Shown here in pieces: positions 32,961-42,076 of a stretch of DNA of 42,076 nucleotides. This DNA comes from Phytobacter massiliensis JC163 (GTDB taxonomy: Bacteria; Pseudomonadota; Gammaproteobacteria; Enterobacterales; Enterobacteriaceae), in assembly GCF_000321045.1 (NCBI RefSeq), contig NZ_HE578945.1, forward strand, positions 1,449,460 to 1,491,535, written 5' to 3'. The position numbers and the translations under genes were made by a program. The notes under the pieces are model-generated. The model saw only the letters and a program-made list of their open reading frames with translations. It searched no databases and was not told the DNA's origin. Every line of letters begins with the position of its first letter. Position 1 is the stretch's first letter.

Positions 32961-33391
32961 AGTCCTTGAGTTCCTGTAGTCAGTGATCGGCGAAAGAAGT
33001 TTAACTGGCTCTGACAATCATCCCAAATATTTTTACTTAACCAATACAAATCGAACTCCCTACCATGCGGCTTTTATATGACAAGCTGCTTGCGGATTTG
33101 TTAAGCCTGCATTTTTTCACACTGCAAGGCTTATCACAAAAGCGAGCATTAATGGATGAGTTATTGATAAGTCATTGAAATTAATTTTGCTCAACAGGCA
33201 AGTTTTGCAATTGCGATCTACGCTGTATTTAAGAAGATATTTTACCGAACCCGCCTGCTGTTATTAACATGCAACCTGGCACAAGGGTTGCTGCGTGACA
33301 CTTAGCGTCGTTCAGTTAACGCTTCCGGGAGCCTCTACTATTCATATGAACGGCTCTTTACCTGTGCTAAAAAACGAAAGGACGGCATGCC
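32961..33391. other. Divergent regulatory region mipA-yeaG
   Basis: A 431-base A/T-rich gap with no supported gene. It holds the yeaG sigma-54 promoter (33276-33292). An imperfect inverted repeat around a T-rich centre (GCCTGCA at 33105-33111 with TGCAAGGC at 33123-33130) could be an activator site; no textbook NtrC enhancer is evident. Confidence 0.5.
33276..33292 (+). promoter_or_regulatory. Sigma-54 promoter of yeaGH
   Basis: CTGGCACAAGGGTTGCT matches the -24/-12 consensus TGGCAC-N5-TTGCW perfectly. It lies 100 bases upstream of yeaG. In E. coli yeaGH is induced by nitrogen starvation through RpoN and NtrC as well as by RpoS. Confidence 0.9.
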
Positions 33392-35326
33392 ATGAATATA
33401 TTCGATCACTATCGCCAGCGTTATGAAGCTGCCAAGGACGAAGAGTTCACACTGCAGGAGTTCCTTGCTATTTGTCGGCAGGATCGCAGTGCCTATGCTA
33501 ACGCGGCAGAGCGGCTATTGACGGCCATCGGTGAGCCAGTGATGGTGGATACTGCCCAGGAGCCACGGCTTTCCCGTCTCTTTTCGAACCGGGTCATCGC
33601 ACGTTACCCGGCGTTTGAAGAGTTCTATGGTATGGAAGAGGCTATCGAGCAAATTGTCTCCTATCTCAAGCACGCCGCTCAGGGGCTTGAAGAGAAGAAA
33701 CAGATCCTCTATTTGCTCGGCCCGGTAGGCGGCGGTAAATCCTCACTCGCCGAACGCCTGAAAGCGTTAATGCAGCGTGTGCCTATTTATGTGTTAAGCG
33801 CCAACGGCGAGCGTAGCCCGGTTAACGATCACCCGCTCTGCCTGTTCAACCCGCAGGAAGACGCGCAGATTCTGGAAAAAGAGTACGGCGTACCGCGCCG
33901 TTACCTCGGTACGATTATGTCGCCGTGGGCTGCAAAAAGGCTGCACGACTTCGGCGGCGATATCAGTAAATTCCGCGTGGTGAAAGTCTGGCCGTCGATA
34001 CTGGAACAGATAGCGATCGCCAAAACCGAGCCTGGGGACGAGAACAACCAGGATATTTCGGCGCTGGTGGGTAAAGTAGATATCCGTAAGCTGGAGAACC
34101 ACGCCCAGAACGATCCCGATGCCTATGGCTACTCCGGCGCGCTGTGCCGCGCCAACCAGGGGATTATGGAATTCGTCGAGATGTTCAAAGCCCCTATCAA
34201 GGTACTGCACCCGCTGCTGACCGCCACGCAGGAGGGGAACTATAACGGTACGGAAGGTATTTCCGCCCTGCCGTTTAACGGCATCATCCTTGCCCACTCG
34301 AACGAATCGGAATGGGTCACTTTCCGCAACAACAAAAACAACGAGGCGTTTCTTGACCGTGTTTATATCGTCAAGGTGCCTTACTGCCTGCGTATTTCGG
34401 AAGAGATCAGAATTTACGAGAAGCTGCTTAACCACAGTGAACTCTCCCACGCCCCCTGCGCGCCGGGAACACTGGAGACGCTGGCGCGATTCTCCATTCT
34501 CTCGCGCCTGAAAGAGCCGGAAAACTCCAGCGTCTATTCAAAAATGCGCGTTTATGACGGTGAAAGCCTGAAAGATACCGACCCGAAAGCGAAGTCGTAC
34601 CAGGAGTATCGTGACTACGCCGGGGTAGACGAAGGCATGAACGGGCTGTCAACGCGCTTTGCCTTTAAGATCCTCTCGCGTGTCTTTAACTTTGACCATG
34701 CGGAAGTTGCCGCTAACCCGGTGCACCTCTTCTACGTGCTGGAGCAGCAGATCGAGCGCGAGCAGTTCCCGCAGGAGCAGGCAGAGCGCTACCTGGAGTT
34801 CCTGAAAGGTTATCTGATCCCGAAATACGCCGAGTTTATCGGCAAAGAGATCCAGACCGCCTATCTCGAATCTTACTCCGAGTACGGGCAGAACATTTTT
34901 GACCGCTACGTTACCTATGCTGACTTCTGGATTCAGGATCAGGAGTATCGTGATCCGGATACCGGGCAGCTGTTTGACCGCGAGTCTCTGAACGCAGAGC
35001 TGGAAAAAATCGAGAAGCCCGCCGGGATCAGCAATCCGAAGGACTTCCGTAATGAGATAGTCAACTTCGTGCTGCGCGCGCGGGCCAATAATAATGGCCG
35101 TAATCCGAACTGGACCAGCTATGAAAAACTGCGCACGGTGATTGAGAAGAAAATGTTCTCCAATACCGAGGAGCTGCTGCCGGTTATCTCCTTCAACGCC
35201 AAGACCTCAACCGACGAGCAGAAAAAGCACGACGATTTTGTCGACCGCATGATGGAGAAAGGCTATACCCGTAAACAGGTGCGTTTACTGTGCGAATGGT
35301 ATTTGCGCGTACGTAAATCGTCATAA
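33392..35326 (+). CDS. yeaG: PrkA-type serine protein kinase YeaG
   Basis: A 644-residue PrkA-family protein, the same length as E. coli YeaG. The N-terminal AAA domain has Walker A GPVGGGKSS at residues 110-118, and the C-terminal PrkA kinase-like domain covers roughly residues 390-644. YeaG has autokinase activity and affects adaptation to sustained nitrogen starvation and metabolic heterogeneity. An AAAGGA site lies about 12 bases before the ATG. It is the first gene after a near-perfect sigma-54 promoter and is followed by a REP unit and yeaH, its usual partner, which is frameshifted in this sequence. Confidence 0.96.
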   Translation: MNIFDHYRQRYEAAKDEEFTLQEFLAICRQDRSAYANAAERLLTAIGEPVMVDTAQEPRLSRLFSNRVIARYPAFEEFYGMEEAIEQIVSYLKHAAQGLEEKKQILYLLGPVGGGKSSLAERLKALMQRVPIYVLSANGERSPVNDHPLCLFNPQEDAQILEKEYGVPRRYLGTIMSPWAAKRLHDFGGDISKFRVVKVWPSILEQIAIAKTEPGDENNQDISALVGKVDIRKLENHAQNDPDAYGYSGALCRANQGIMEFVEMFKAPIKVLHPLLTATQEGNYNGTEGISALPFNGIILAHSNESEWVTFRNNKNNEAFLDRVYIVKVPYCLRISEEIRIYEKLLNHSELSHAPCAPGTLETLARFSILSRLKEPENSSVYSKMRVYDGESLKDTDPKAKSYQEYRDYAGVDEGMNGLSTRFAFKILSRVFNFDHAEVAANPVHLFYVLEQQIEREQFPQEQAERYLEFLKGYLIPKYAEFIGKEIQTAYLESYSEYGQNIFDRYVTYADFWIQDQEYRDPDTGQLFDRESLNAELEKIEKPAGISNPKDFRNEIVNFVLRARANNNGRNPNWTSYEKLRTVIEKKMFSNTEELLPVISFNAKTSTDEQKKHDDFVDRMMEKGYTRKQVRLLCEWYLRVRKSS

Positions 35327-35332
35327 TAACAA

Positions 35333-35364
35333 TTGCCCGGTGGCGCCTGCGCTTACCGGGCCAA
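35333..35364. repeat. REP-like palindrome between yeaG and yeaH
   Basis: TTGCCCGGTGGCG and GCGCTTACCGGGCCAA fold on each other in the way of enterobacterial REP units (GCCCGGTGGCG...CTTACCGGGC). Its position inside the yeaGH operon suggests protection of the yeaG 3' end and unequal expression of the two genes. Confidence 0.75.
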
Positions 35365-35430
35365 TAGTTCGTCTGTACGCAACATCACTCAGGGTGTATC
35401 AAGCCGACGCCGGAACACCATGAAGGGTAA

Positions 35431-36746
<1,316 letters not shown>

Positions 36747-36752
36747 TCCCCT

Positions 36753-36773
36753 GGCCAGCGCACCGCGCTGGCC
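36753..36773 (+). terminator. GC-rich hairpin after yeaH
   Basis: GGCCAGCGC, an ACC loop and GCGCTGGCC form a perfect 9-bp stem seven bases after the yeaH stop, without a T run (CTCCTC follows). It is a transcript-stabilising or Rho-related hairpin rather than a clear intrinsic terminator. Confidence 0.5.
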
Positions 36774-36935
36774 CTCCTCAAAGCGGCAAATTACGGTACA
36801 AAAATGCAGCTATTCCGCCTCTTGGCGCAGAAGAATCATGCCATAGTAGTTCACGAATAAACTCGACTTTCCGCTTGTACTTTTGAACGCGGTTTTTTAA
36901 CAGTACACATTAAAACAGTAATGTTATGCTACCTT

Positions 36936-36966
36936 AAGCCGTCCCGTCCTCGGGGCGGCTTTTTTA
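36936..36966 (+). terminator. Orphan plus-strand terminator between yeaH and yoaI
   Basis: AAGCCGTCCCG and CGGGGCGGCTT (one G-T pair) enclose TCCT and end in a T6 tract, 190 bases after yeaH. It is a strong intrinsic terminator for a rightward transcript, either a long yeaH 3' UTR or a separate short RNA. Confidence 0.85.
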
Positions 36967-36983
36967 TAGGCCCGCTCACCGCG

Positions 36984-37094
36984 CTAGCGCCAGCCCGATT
37001 TTTCCAGCGACAATACCGAAATGACCAGAATTGCCATCACCGCCAGCAGCCCGCTAAAAATAATTACCGCCTCGGTAAACATAGGATCGTTCAT
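36984..37094 (-). CDS. yoaI: Small single-pass membrane protein YoaI
   Basis: A 36-residue protein beginning MNDPMFTEAVII, with one hydrophobic segment (about residues 8-28) and a charged C-terminus (EKSGWR). It matches E. coli YoaI (34 aa) in length, start motif and topology. In E. coli yoaI lies between yeaK and yeaL, consistent with yeaL at 40899 here. AGG lies nine bases upstream of the ATG. In E. coli the protein has been connected to Mg2+ limitation and two-component signalling; I infer the same class but not a function. It is shorter than most gene finders report. Confidence 0.8.
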   Translation of the reverse strand: MNDPMFTEAVIIFSGLLAVMAILVISVLSLEKSGWR

Positions 37095-37274
37095 TTTCAG
37101 TCGCCTGTTTTTTGCCCGATTAATATCACTGTTACCCTGGCTGCATGACGATTTGATGACGTCTGGCGGCGCTACCGAAAAAATGCGCCCGCTGAAACGT
37201 TTCATAATGAAATGTCAGCTATTTTTCCTTTCGCCAGCGGCAAAATACTATTTTGCGGTGGATTATCATTAATT

Positions 37275-37290
37275 TGTTACCGGTATCACG
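37275..37290. promoter_or_regulatory. Possible CRP site upstream of the sugar symporter gene
   Basis: TGTTA-N6-TCACG matches the CRP consensus TGTGA-N6-TCACA at 8 of 10 core positions, about 120 bases before the symporter start. This fits a carbohydrate operon, but no specific regulator gene is adjacent. Confidence 0.35.
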
Positions 37291-37407
37291 AAAAGCAGTT
37301 TCCATAAATCCGTTGCCAGATCTCGTAATTGTTAAGAAGCGGTAATTAACACACCATGATATTCACACCTTCACGAAAAAATAACCTTACACTTCCAGGT
37401 GAATACC

Positions 37408-38743
37408 ATGAATTTTACGATCGCTCGTAAAGAAAAAATCGGTTATGGTCTGGGCGATATGGCCAGCCATGTCGGGCTGGATAACGTCATTATTTTCCTT
37501 ACCTTCTATTACACCGACGTAGTAGGGCTTCCGGCGGCGTTTTGTCGGCACCATGTTTCTACTGGCGCGCACGGCGGATGCGATTATCGACCCGGCAATG
37601 GGCTATCTCGCCGACCGCACCAAAAGCCGCTGGGGCAAATTTCGCCCGTGGATGCTGTGGCTCGCCCTGCCTTTCGGCGCAAGCTGCCTGCTGACTTACG
37701 CCGTGCCGGAATCCCTCACCCTGACTGGCAAGATGGTCTTCGCCACCATTAGCTATACCTTTATGATGCTGATGTACACCGCCATTAATATTCCCTACTG
37801 CTCGATGGGCGCGGTGATTACACCGAATAACGAAGACCGTATTTCATTACAGTCTTACCGGTTTTTCCTCGCTACGCTGGGCGGCGCAATGTCGACATTC
37901 TTAATGATGCCGCTGGCGCAATATCTGGGTGGGGAAGATAAATTAATGGGCTACCGCTGGGCGATGGCGATTATGGCCAGCGCCACGGTAATTATGTTCT
38001 GGCTCTGTTTCGCCTGGACCCGCGAGCGAATTAACGCACCCGCAACCCACAATAATTATCTTGCCGAACTGCGCGATCTGTTACGTAACGATCAGTGGCG
38101 GGTCGTGGCTGCGCTGGTGGTCACGAATATCGGCTTTGGGGTTATTCGTCTTGGCGCAATGATGTATTTCGTGACCTATTATCTGGGCAGCGCCAGCTAT
38201 TTTATGTGGATGCTCGGGGCGCATATTCTGGGTAAAGCGGCGGGCAGCGCGCTGGCGAAACGGCTGACGCGTAACTACAGCAAAGTGCAGATGTTCGGCT
38301 ACTGCTGCGTGCTGGTTGGGGTGTTGAGCATCGCCCTCTTTTTCGCGCCCAAATCGGTCTACGTACTGGTTCCCCTCACCTTTATCATCTCCACCTTCTA
38401 CCAGGCGACCACGACCCTGATGTGGGTGATGATGGCTGACGTTGCCGACTACGGCGAATGGCTGCAGGGCAAGCGCATGGACGGCGTTATCTTCTCAACC
38501 TTCCTGGCGGTGCTGAAACTGGGGATGGCCATCAGCGGCGCAATTGTCGGCTGGACGCTCGGCCTCAGCGGCTATGTCGCCAACGCGCCGCACCAGACCT
38601 CCACGGCCATGTACTGCATTGTGGCGCTGTTCACCGTCGTACCGGGCGTGCTTTCGCTGCTCTCTTTCGCCGCTCTGCGCTGGTACAAACTCGACGACAA
38701 CACCATGAAATCCATCAATCTTGCCCGTCAAAATCTCGCATAA
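37408..38743 (+). pseudogene. GPH-family sugar:cation symporter (YicJ/MelB-like), interrupted by a +1 frameshift
   Basis: The first frame starts with MNFTIARKEKIGYGLGDMAS at 37408 and is colinear with YicJ-type carriers up to LPAAF. The second begins with VGTMFLLAR and runs to 38743. The break is at 37540-37543, where four T occur; three T give LPAAFVGTMFLLARTADAI and a 444-residue protein. Family signatures are intact: DAIIDPAMGYLADRTKSRWGKFRPW (cation/sugar site region) and about twelve membrane helices. AGG lies eight bases before the ATG. It would import a glycoside or pentoside with Na+ or H+ for the GH31 enzyme encoded 15 bases downstream. Real mutation or sequencing error are both possible. 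Confidence 0.88.
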
Positions 38744-38758
38744 AAAGGACGCATATTC

Positions 38759-40798
38759 ATGAGCGAACTGATTCAACACTCTGACAGTATCGAATGGCGT
38801 TTTGAGCGTCAGATCCTGCGTATCGAACCCTGGGGCGAGCACAGCCTGCGCGTTCGCGCGACCTGTGCTCCGGCCTTTAACGATACCCTGCATGCCCTGC
38901 TTCCTGCCCCTGCCAGCACGCCGCACATCACCGCCGGTGCAGAGCAGCTGACACTGCGCAACGGCAACATTACCGCCGTGCTCAACCTGAAAGGGCAGCT
39001 GGCTTTCTACAACCAGCGCGGGGAGCTGCTGCTTGAAGAGATGTGGCGACAGCGCTCCACGGTCGGCATCGGCGCCAGCGAAAAAAGCCAGGACAAATAT
39101 GTCAGCGCGTTAAAGCTTGATGGCCGCGAATTCCGCCCCCTGCCAGGCGGCAAGTATCAGCTTACGGTACGGTTTGAATCCCGCCCCGACGAGCATATCT
39201 ACGGCATGGGCCAGTACCAGCAGCCCTGGCTGGATCTGAAGGGCTGCGCGCTGGAACTGGCGCAGCGAAACTCGCAGGCCAGCGTGCCCTTTATGCAGTC
39301 AAGCCTGGGCTATGGCCTGCTGTGGAACAACCCGGCGATTGGCGAAGCCAGTTTCGCTAAAAACCAGACCACCTGGCTTGCCCGCGTTACCCAGGAGATG
39401 GACTACTGGATAACCGCCGCCGATAGCGTACCGGCGTTAACCCGGCAGTACGCCAGGGCCACCGGCACGCCGCCCCCTGCCCCGGCGTTCACCAGCGGGC
39501 TCTGGCAGTGCAAACTGCGCTACCGCACCCAGCAGGAGGTGCTGGAGGTGGCGCGTGAATACCGCCGCCGCCATCTGCCGCTGTCGGTGATGGTCATCGA
39601 CTTCTTTCACTGGCCAAACCAGGGCACCTGGTGCTTCGACCCGGTGGACTGGCCCGATCCGAAAACGATGGTAGACGAGCTGAAATCCTTAGGCATTGAG
39701 CTGATGGTTTCCGTCTGGCCAACGGTGGAAGCCCGTAGCCCGCTCTTTCCGGTGATGAAAGCGAAAGGGCTGCTGGTCACCAGCGATCGCGGGGTGCAGG
39801 TCAACCTCGACTTTATGGGCAACACCACCTTTTTCGACGCCACCCATCCGCAGGCGCGGGCGTTTGTCTGGGAGACGGTAAAGAAAAACTACTACGATCT
39901 GGGCATCAAACTGTTCTGGCTCGATGAGGCAGAGCCGGAGTACCGGGCCTACGATTTTGATAACTATCGCTACCACGCAGGGCCGGTGCTGGAAGTCGGC
40001 AACCAGTATCCGCGTGATTTCGCCCAGGGCTTCTACGAGGGCTTAGCGGCCTGCGGGGAGGAAGATATTATCAACCTGGTGCGCTGCTCGTGGGCGGGCA
40101 GCCAGCGCTTTGGCGTGCTGGCCTGGTCCGGGGATGTTCACTCCTCCTTCCACGCGTTTCGCAACCAGCTGGCGGCCGGGCTGAATATGGGGCTGGCAGG
40201 CATTCCGTGGTGGACTACCGACATCGGCGGTTTTCAGGGCGGCAACGTCAACGATCCGGCGTTCCACGAATTATTGATTCGCTGGTTCCAGTGGGCGGTC
40301 TTCTGCCCGGTGCTGCGTATGCATGGTTACCGCGAACCGCAGATCCAGCCGCCGGAAAGCTATCGCAACGGCATTCCCCAGTGCAACAGCGGCTCACCCA
40401 ATGAGCTGTGGAGCTACGGCGAAGAGAACTATGCCATTATGCAGCACTGGCTGGGCGTGCGCGAAAAACTGCGCCCTTATGTCGATGCCCTGTTTGACAA
40501 TGCCCACCGCCACGGCGATCCGTTGATGCGCCCGCTGTTCTGGCGCTACCCTGACGAGCCTCAGAGCTGGCAGGTGGAGGATCAGTATCTGTTCGGCGAT
40601 GACCTGCTCATAGCGCCGGTGCTGCACGCAGGCGAGCGCCAGCGCACGGTCTGGCTGCCGGGCGACCATGGCTGGATCGCGCTTAACGGCGAACGCTATC
40701 AGGGCCAGCAGAAGGTAACCGTCGACGCGGGGCTGGACACTATTCCGGTCTTCGTGCGCGAGGATAGCCCGCTGGTCTCCCTGCTGGTAAACCGCTAA
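38759..40798 (+). CDS. Glycoside hydrolase family 31 enzyme (putative alpha-xylosidase/alpha-glucosidase)
   Basis: A 679-residue cytoplasmic GH31 protein without a signal peptide. An N-terminal beta-sandwich (about 1-235) precedes the TIM barrel (about 240-590) and C-terminal beta domains. The catalytic nucleophile is Asp389 in LFWLDEAEPE and the likely acid/base is Asp459 in AWSGDVHSSF. The IDFFHWPNQGTWCFD loop (about 280-294) lines the -1 subsite. It is clearly distinct from E. coli YicI (772 aa) and from the sulfoquinovosidase YihQ. The AAAAGGA site lies ten bases before the ATG, 15 bases after the symporter stop, so the two form one operon. The substrate is probably an alpha-xyloside or alpha-glucoside; this is inference. 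Confidence 0.88.
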   Translation: MSELIQHSDSIEWRFERQILRIEPWGEHSLRVRATCAPAFNDTLHALLPAPASTPHITAGAEQLTLRNGNITAVLNLKGQLAFYNQRGELLLEEMWRQRSTVGIGASEKSQDKYVSALKLDGREFRPLPGGKYQLTVRFESRPDEHIYGMGQYQQPWLDLKGCALELAQRNSQASVPFMQSSLGYGLLWNNPAIGEASFAKNQTTWLARVTQEMDYWITAADSVPALTRQYARATGTPPPAPAFTSGLWQCKLRYRTQQEVLEVAREYRRRHLPLSVMVIDFFHWPNQGTWCFDPVDWPDPKTMVDELKSLGIELMVSVWPTVEARSPLFPVMKAKGLLVTSDRGVQVNLDFMGNTTFFDATHPQARAFVWETVKKNYYDLGIKLFWLDEAEPEYRAYDFDNYRYHAGPVLEVGNQYPRDFAQGFYEGLAACGEEDIINLVRCSWAGSQRFGVLAWSGDVHSSFHAFRNQLAAGLNMGLAGIPWWTTDIGGFQGGNVNDPAFHELLIRWFQWAVFCPVLRMHGYREPQIQPPESYRNGIPQCNSGSPNELWSYGEENYAIMQHWLGVREKLRPYVDALFDNAHRHGDPLMRPLFWRYPDEPQSWQVEDQYLFGDDLLIAPVLHAGERQRTVWLPGDHGWIALNGERYQGQQKVTVDAGLDTIPVFVREDSPLVSLLVNR

Positions 40799-40823
40799 CC
40801 GCTACAGCACGTTTCGTTATAAA

Positions 40824-40874
40824 AAGCCTGCTTCCTTGCGCGCATCCGCGTAAAGTAAGCAGGCTTATCTTTTT
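40824..40874 (+). terminator. Terminator after the GH31 gene
   Basis: AAGCCTGCTT (40824-40833) pairs with AAGCAGGCTT (40857-40866), with a nested inner hairpin (GCGCG/CGCGT), then ATC and a T7 run. It lies between the GH31 stop and yeaL. Confidence 0.85.
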
Positions 40875-40898
40875 TTAGCAAGGAACGAAACGAACTCC

Positions 40899-41345
40899 AT
40901 GTTTGATACCACGCTTTTTATCCTTCTGGGTCTGGTGGCGCTCAGCTTTATCAGCCACAACACCACCGTCGCCGTTGCCGTTATGGTGCTGATTATCGTC
41001 AGGATCACCCCGCTCAACAGTTATTTCCCCTGGGTGGAAAAACAGGGGCTAACCGTCGGCATCGTCATCCTGACCATTGGCGTCATGGCCCCTATCGCCA
41101 GCGGCACACTGCCCCCATCGACGCTGATTAGCTCTTTTCTGAACTGGAAATCGCTGGTCGCCATCGCCGTCGGGGTCTTTGTCTCCTGGCTTGGCGGGCG
41201 GGGGGTGACGCTAATGAGTTCACAGCCCTCGCTGGTCGCCGGGCTGCTGGTGGGAACGGTGCTGGGTGTGGCCCTGTTCCGCGGCGTGCCGGTAGGGCCA
41301 CTGATCGCGGCGGGCCTTGTTTCGCTGCTAATTGGCAGGCAGTAG
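40899..41345 (+). CDS. yeaL: DUF441 inner membrane protein YeaL
   Basis: A 148-residue integral membrane protein, the same length as E. coli YeaL (UPF0756/DUF441). Four hydrophobic segments lie at about 4-34, 50-68, 84-104 and 112-145, and the GTLPPSTLI and GRGVTLM loops are conserved. The function is unknown. An AAGGAACGAAACGAACTCC leader precedes the ATG. The 3' end overlaps the convergent ABC permease gene by 18 bases. Confidence 0.95.
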   Translation: MFDTTLFILLGLVALSFISHNTTVAVAVMVLIIVRITPLNSYFPWVEKQGLTVGIVILTIGVMAPIASGTLPPSTLISSFLNWKSLVAIAVGVFVSWLGGRGVTLMSSQPSLVAGLLVGTVLGVALFRGVPVGPLIAAGLVSLLIGRQ

Positions 41346-42020
41346 CGGGCGGCGCTGCCAGCGTTTTACCGCCAGTTCAAGCAGGCTGCACAGCAGGTAA
41401 TAAACCAGACCGGTAAAAATAAACAGCGCGGCCGGATAGACCTGTACCCGGTTATTTACCTGACCGGCAACGGTTGTCAGCTCCGGTACGTTGACGATAA
41501 AAGCCAGCGACGTGTCTTTTAACAGCGCGATGAGCAGCCCGATATAAGACGGAATCGCGTTGCGCAGCGCCTGGGGCAGCAGCACCAGGCGCAGAATGCC
41601 AGCACTGCTAAAACCGCTGCTCAACGCCGCCTCGTACTGCCCGCTGGGTAAGGCATTCAGCGCCGCCAGCGTCGAGTACATCACCGACGCGGAGGTAAAC
41701 CAGGCCAGCGCCAGAGTGACCGTCACCGCGCCGGGCAAATTACTCCCGGTCAGCCACGGCAGTAAGAACCATAGCCAGAAGATGACAAAAATCAGTGGAA
41801 TACCACGAATCAGCTCCGCCCAGATAAACAGTACCCGGCGCGGCCAGCCGGGAAAACGCCAGGCGCAACAGGCGAGCAGGATGCCGCCGGGAAAAGCCAG
41901 CAGCCCGGCGCCAACGGTCATCAGCAGCGAAAGCAGCACCCCGCCCGGCTCGCCCTGCGCGGCGCGCCCCACCAGCAGGTAATCAAGGTTGTCGGTAATC
42001 ACCGTAATGTTAGCGAGCAC
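41328..42020 (-). CDS. Amino-acid-type ABC transporter permease (GltK/HisM family)
   Basis: A 230-residue polar amino-acid uptake permease with about five membrane segments. The EAA loop [28 protein letters not shown] (about 140-167), which contacts the ATPase subunit, is intact. The N-terminal half contains the family segment [16 protein letters not shown]. The start is GTG (MLANITVI) with AAGGAG seven bases upstream, overlapping the upstream gene's stop by 11 bases, so the two permeases are co-translated. E. coli has no such gene next to yeaL, so this is lineage-specific content. The substrate cannot be told from sequence; the family fits glutamate/aspartate, arginine or similar. Confidence 0.85.
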   Translation of the reverse strand: MLANITVITDNLDYLLVGRAAQGEPGGVLLSLLMTVGAGLLAFPGGILLACCAWRFPGWPRRVLFIWAELIRGIPLIFVIFWLWFLLPWLTGSNLPGAVTVTLALAWFTSASVMYSTLAALNALPSGQYEAALSSGFSSAGILRLVLLPQALRNAIPSYIGLLIALLKDTSLAFIVNVPELTTVAGQVNNRVQVYPAALFIFTGLVYYLLCSLLELAVKRWQRRPLLPAN

Positions 42021-42076
42021 GTTTCATCTCCTTGCGCGTCATGGCCCGCCATCCGCGCGGGAGGTTAAACAGCAGG
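42010..42076 (-). CDS. C-terminus of an upstream gene, probably the partner ABC permease (truncated by window edge)
   Basis: The last 21 codons ([21 protein letters not shown]) and TAA at 42010-42012 are visible. The stop lies eight bases inside the next permease gene. The basic tail, the overlap and the gene order suggest a GltJ/HisQ-type membrane subunit, but too little is visible for a family call. Confidence 0.55.
   Translation of the reverse strand, partial: LLFNLPRGWRAMTRKEMKRAR

Overview
The window is chromosomal DNA from a member of the Enterobacteriaceae. Nearly every gene is a close relative of an Escherichia coli K-12 gene from the 38-40 min region, in the same relative order. GC-rich third positions, the ast operon, and a kduD paralogue and a GH31 locus at positions where E. 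coli has other genes suggest Enterobacter or a nearby genus. Genus and species cannot be fixed from the sequence alone.

Layout, left to right. Positions 1-6374 hold the 3' end of hxpB (yniC), an orphan kduD-like dehydrogenase, SOS-controlled ydjM, the cystine carrier tcyP, cedA (minus strand) and the stationary-phase catalase katE. Positions 6500-10230 hold osmE, nadE, the SOS nuclease gene cho, ves and the periplasmic chaperone gene spy. Positions 10617-16642 hold the complete arginine succinyltransferase operon astCADBE on the minus strand, with a sigma-54 type promoter. Positions 17132-20181 hold xthA, nudG, ynjH and gdhA. After a small unannotated-type ORF come topB-selD-ydjA (minus), sppA, ansA-pncA (plus), yeaC and msrB (minus), gapA-yeaD (plus), yeaE and mipA (minus), and yeaG-yeaH (plus) behind a near-perfect sigma-54 promoter. 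The right end holds the tiny membrane protein gene yoaI, an accessory pair (GPH sugar symporter plus GH31 glycosidase), yeaL, and the start of an amino-acid-type ABC permease pair cut by the window edge.

Functional themes: nitrogen and amino-acid use (astCADBE, gdhA, ansA, tcyP, and yeaGH under sigma-54), NAD economy (nadE, pncA), DNA repair under LexA (ydjM, cho) plus xthA, nudG and topB, oxidative and envelope stress (katE, msrB, osmE, spy, mipA, sppA), and central glycolysis (gapA, yeaD).

The most notable observations are two single-base frameshifts about 1.7 kb apart, both in short homopolymers. One is in yeaH (five A where six are expected) and one in the GPH symporter (four T where three are expected). 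They are either real gene inactivations or sequencing errors. Other points of interest are two possible small proteins in intergenic regions, an orphan terminator near yoaI, tandem palindromes in the gapA leader, and lineage-specific junctions relative to E. coli (no chb operon between katE and osmE, xthA joined directly to nudG, no cdgI-dgcJ-yeaK). I found no CRISPR array, prophage, insertion sequence, tRNA or rRNA, and nothing I would call a wholly new system.
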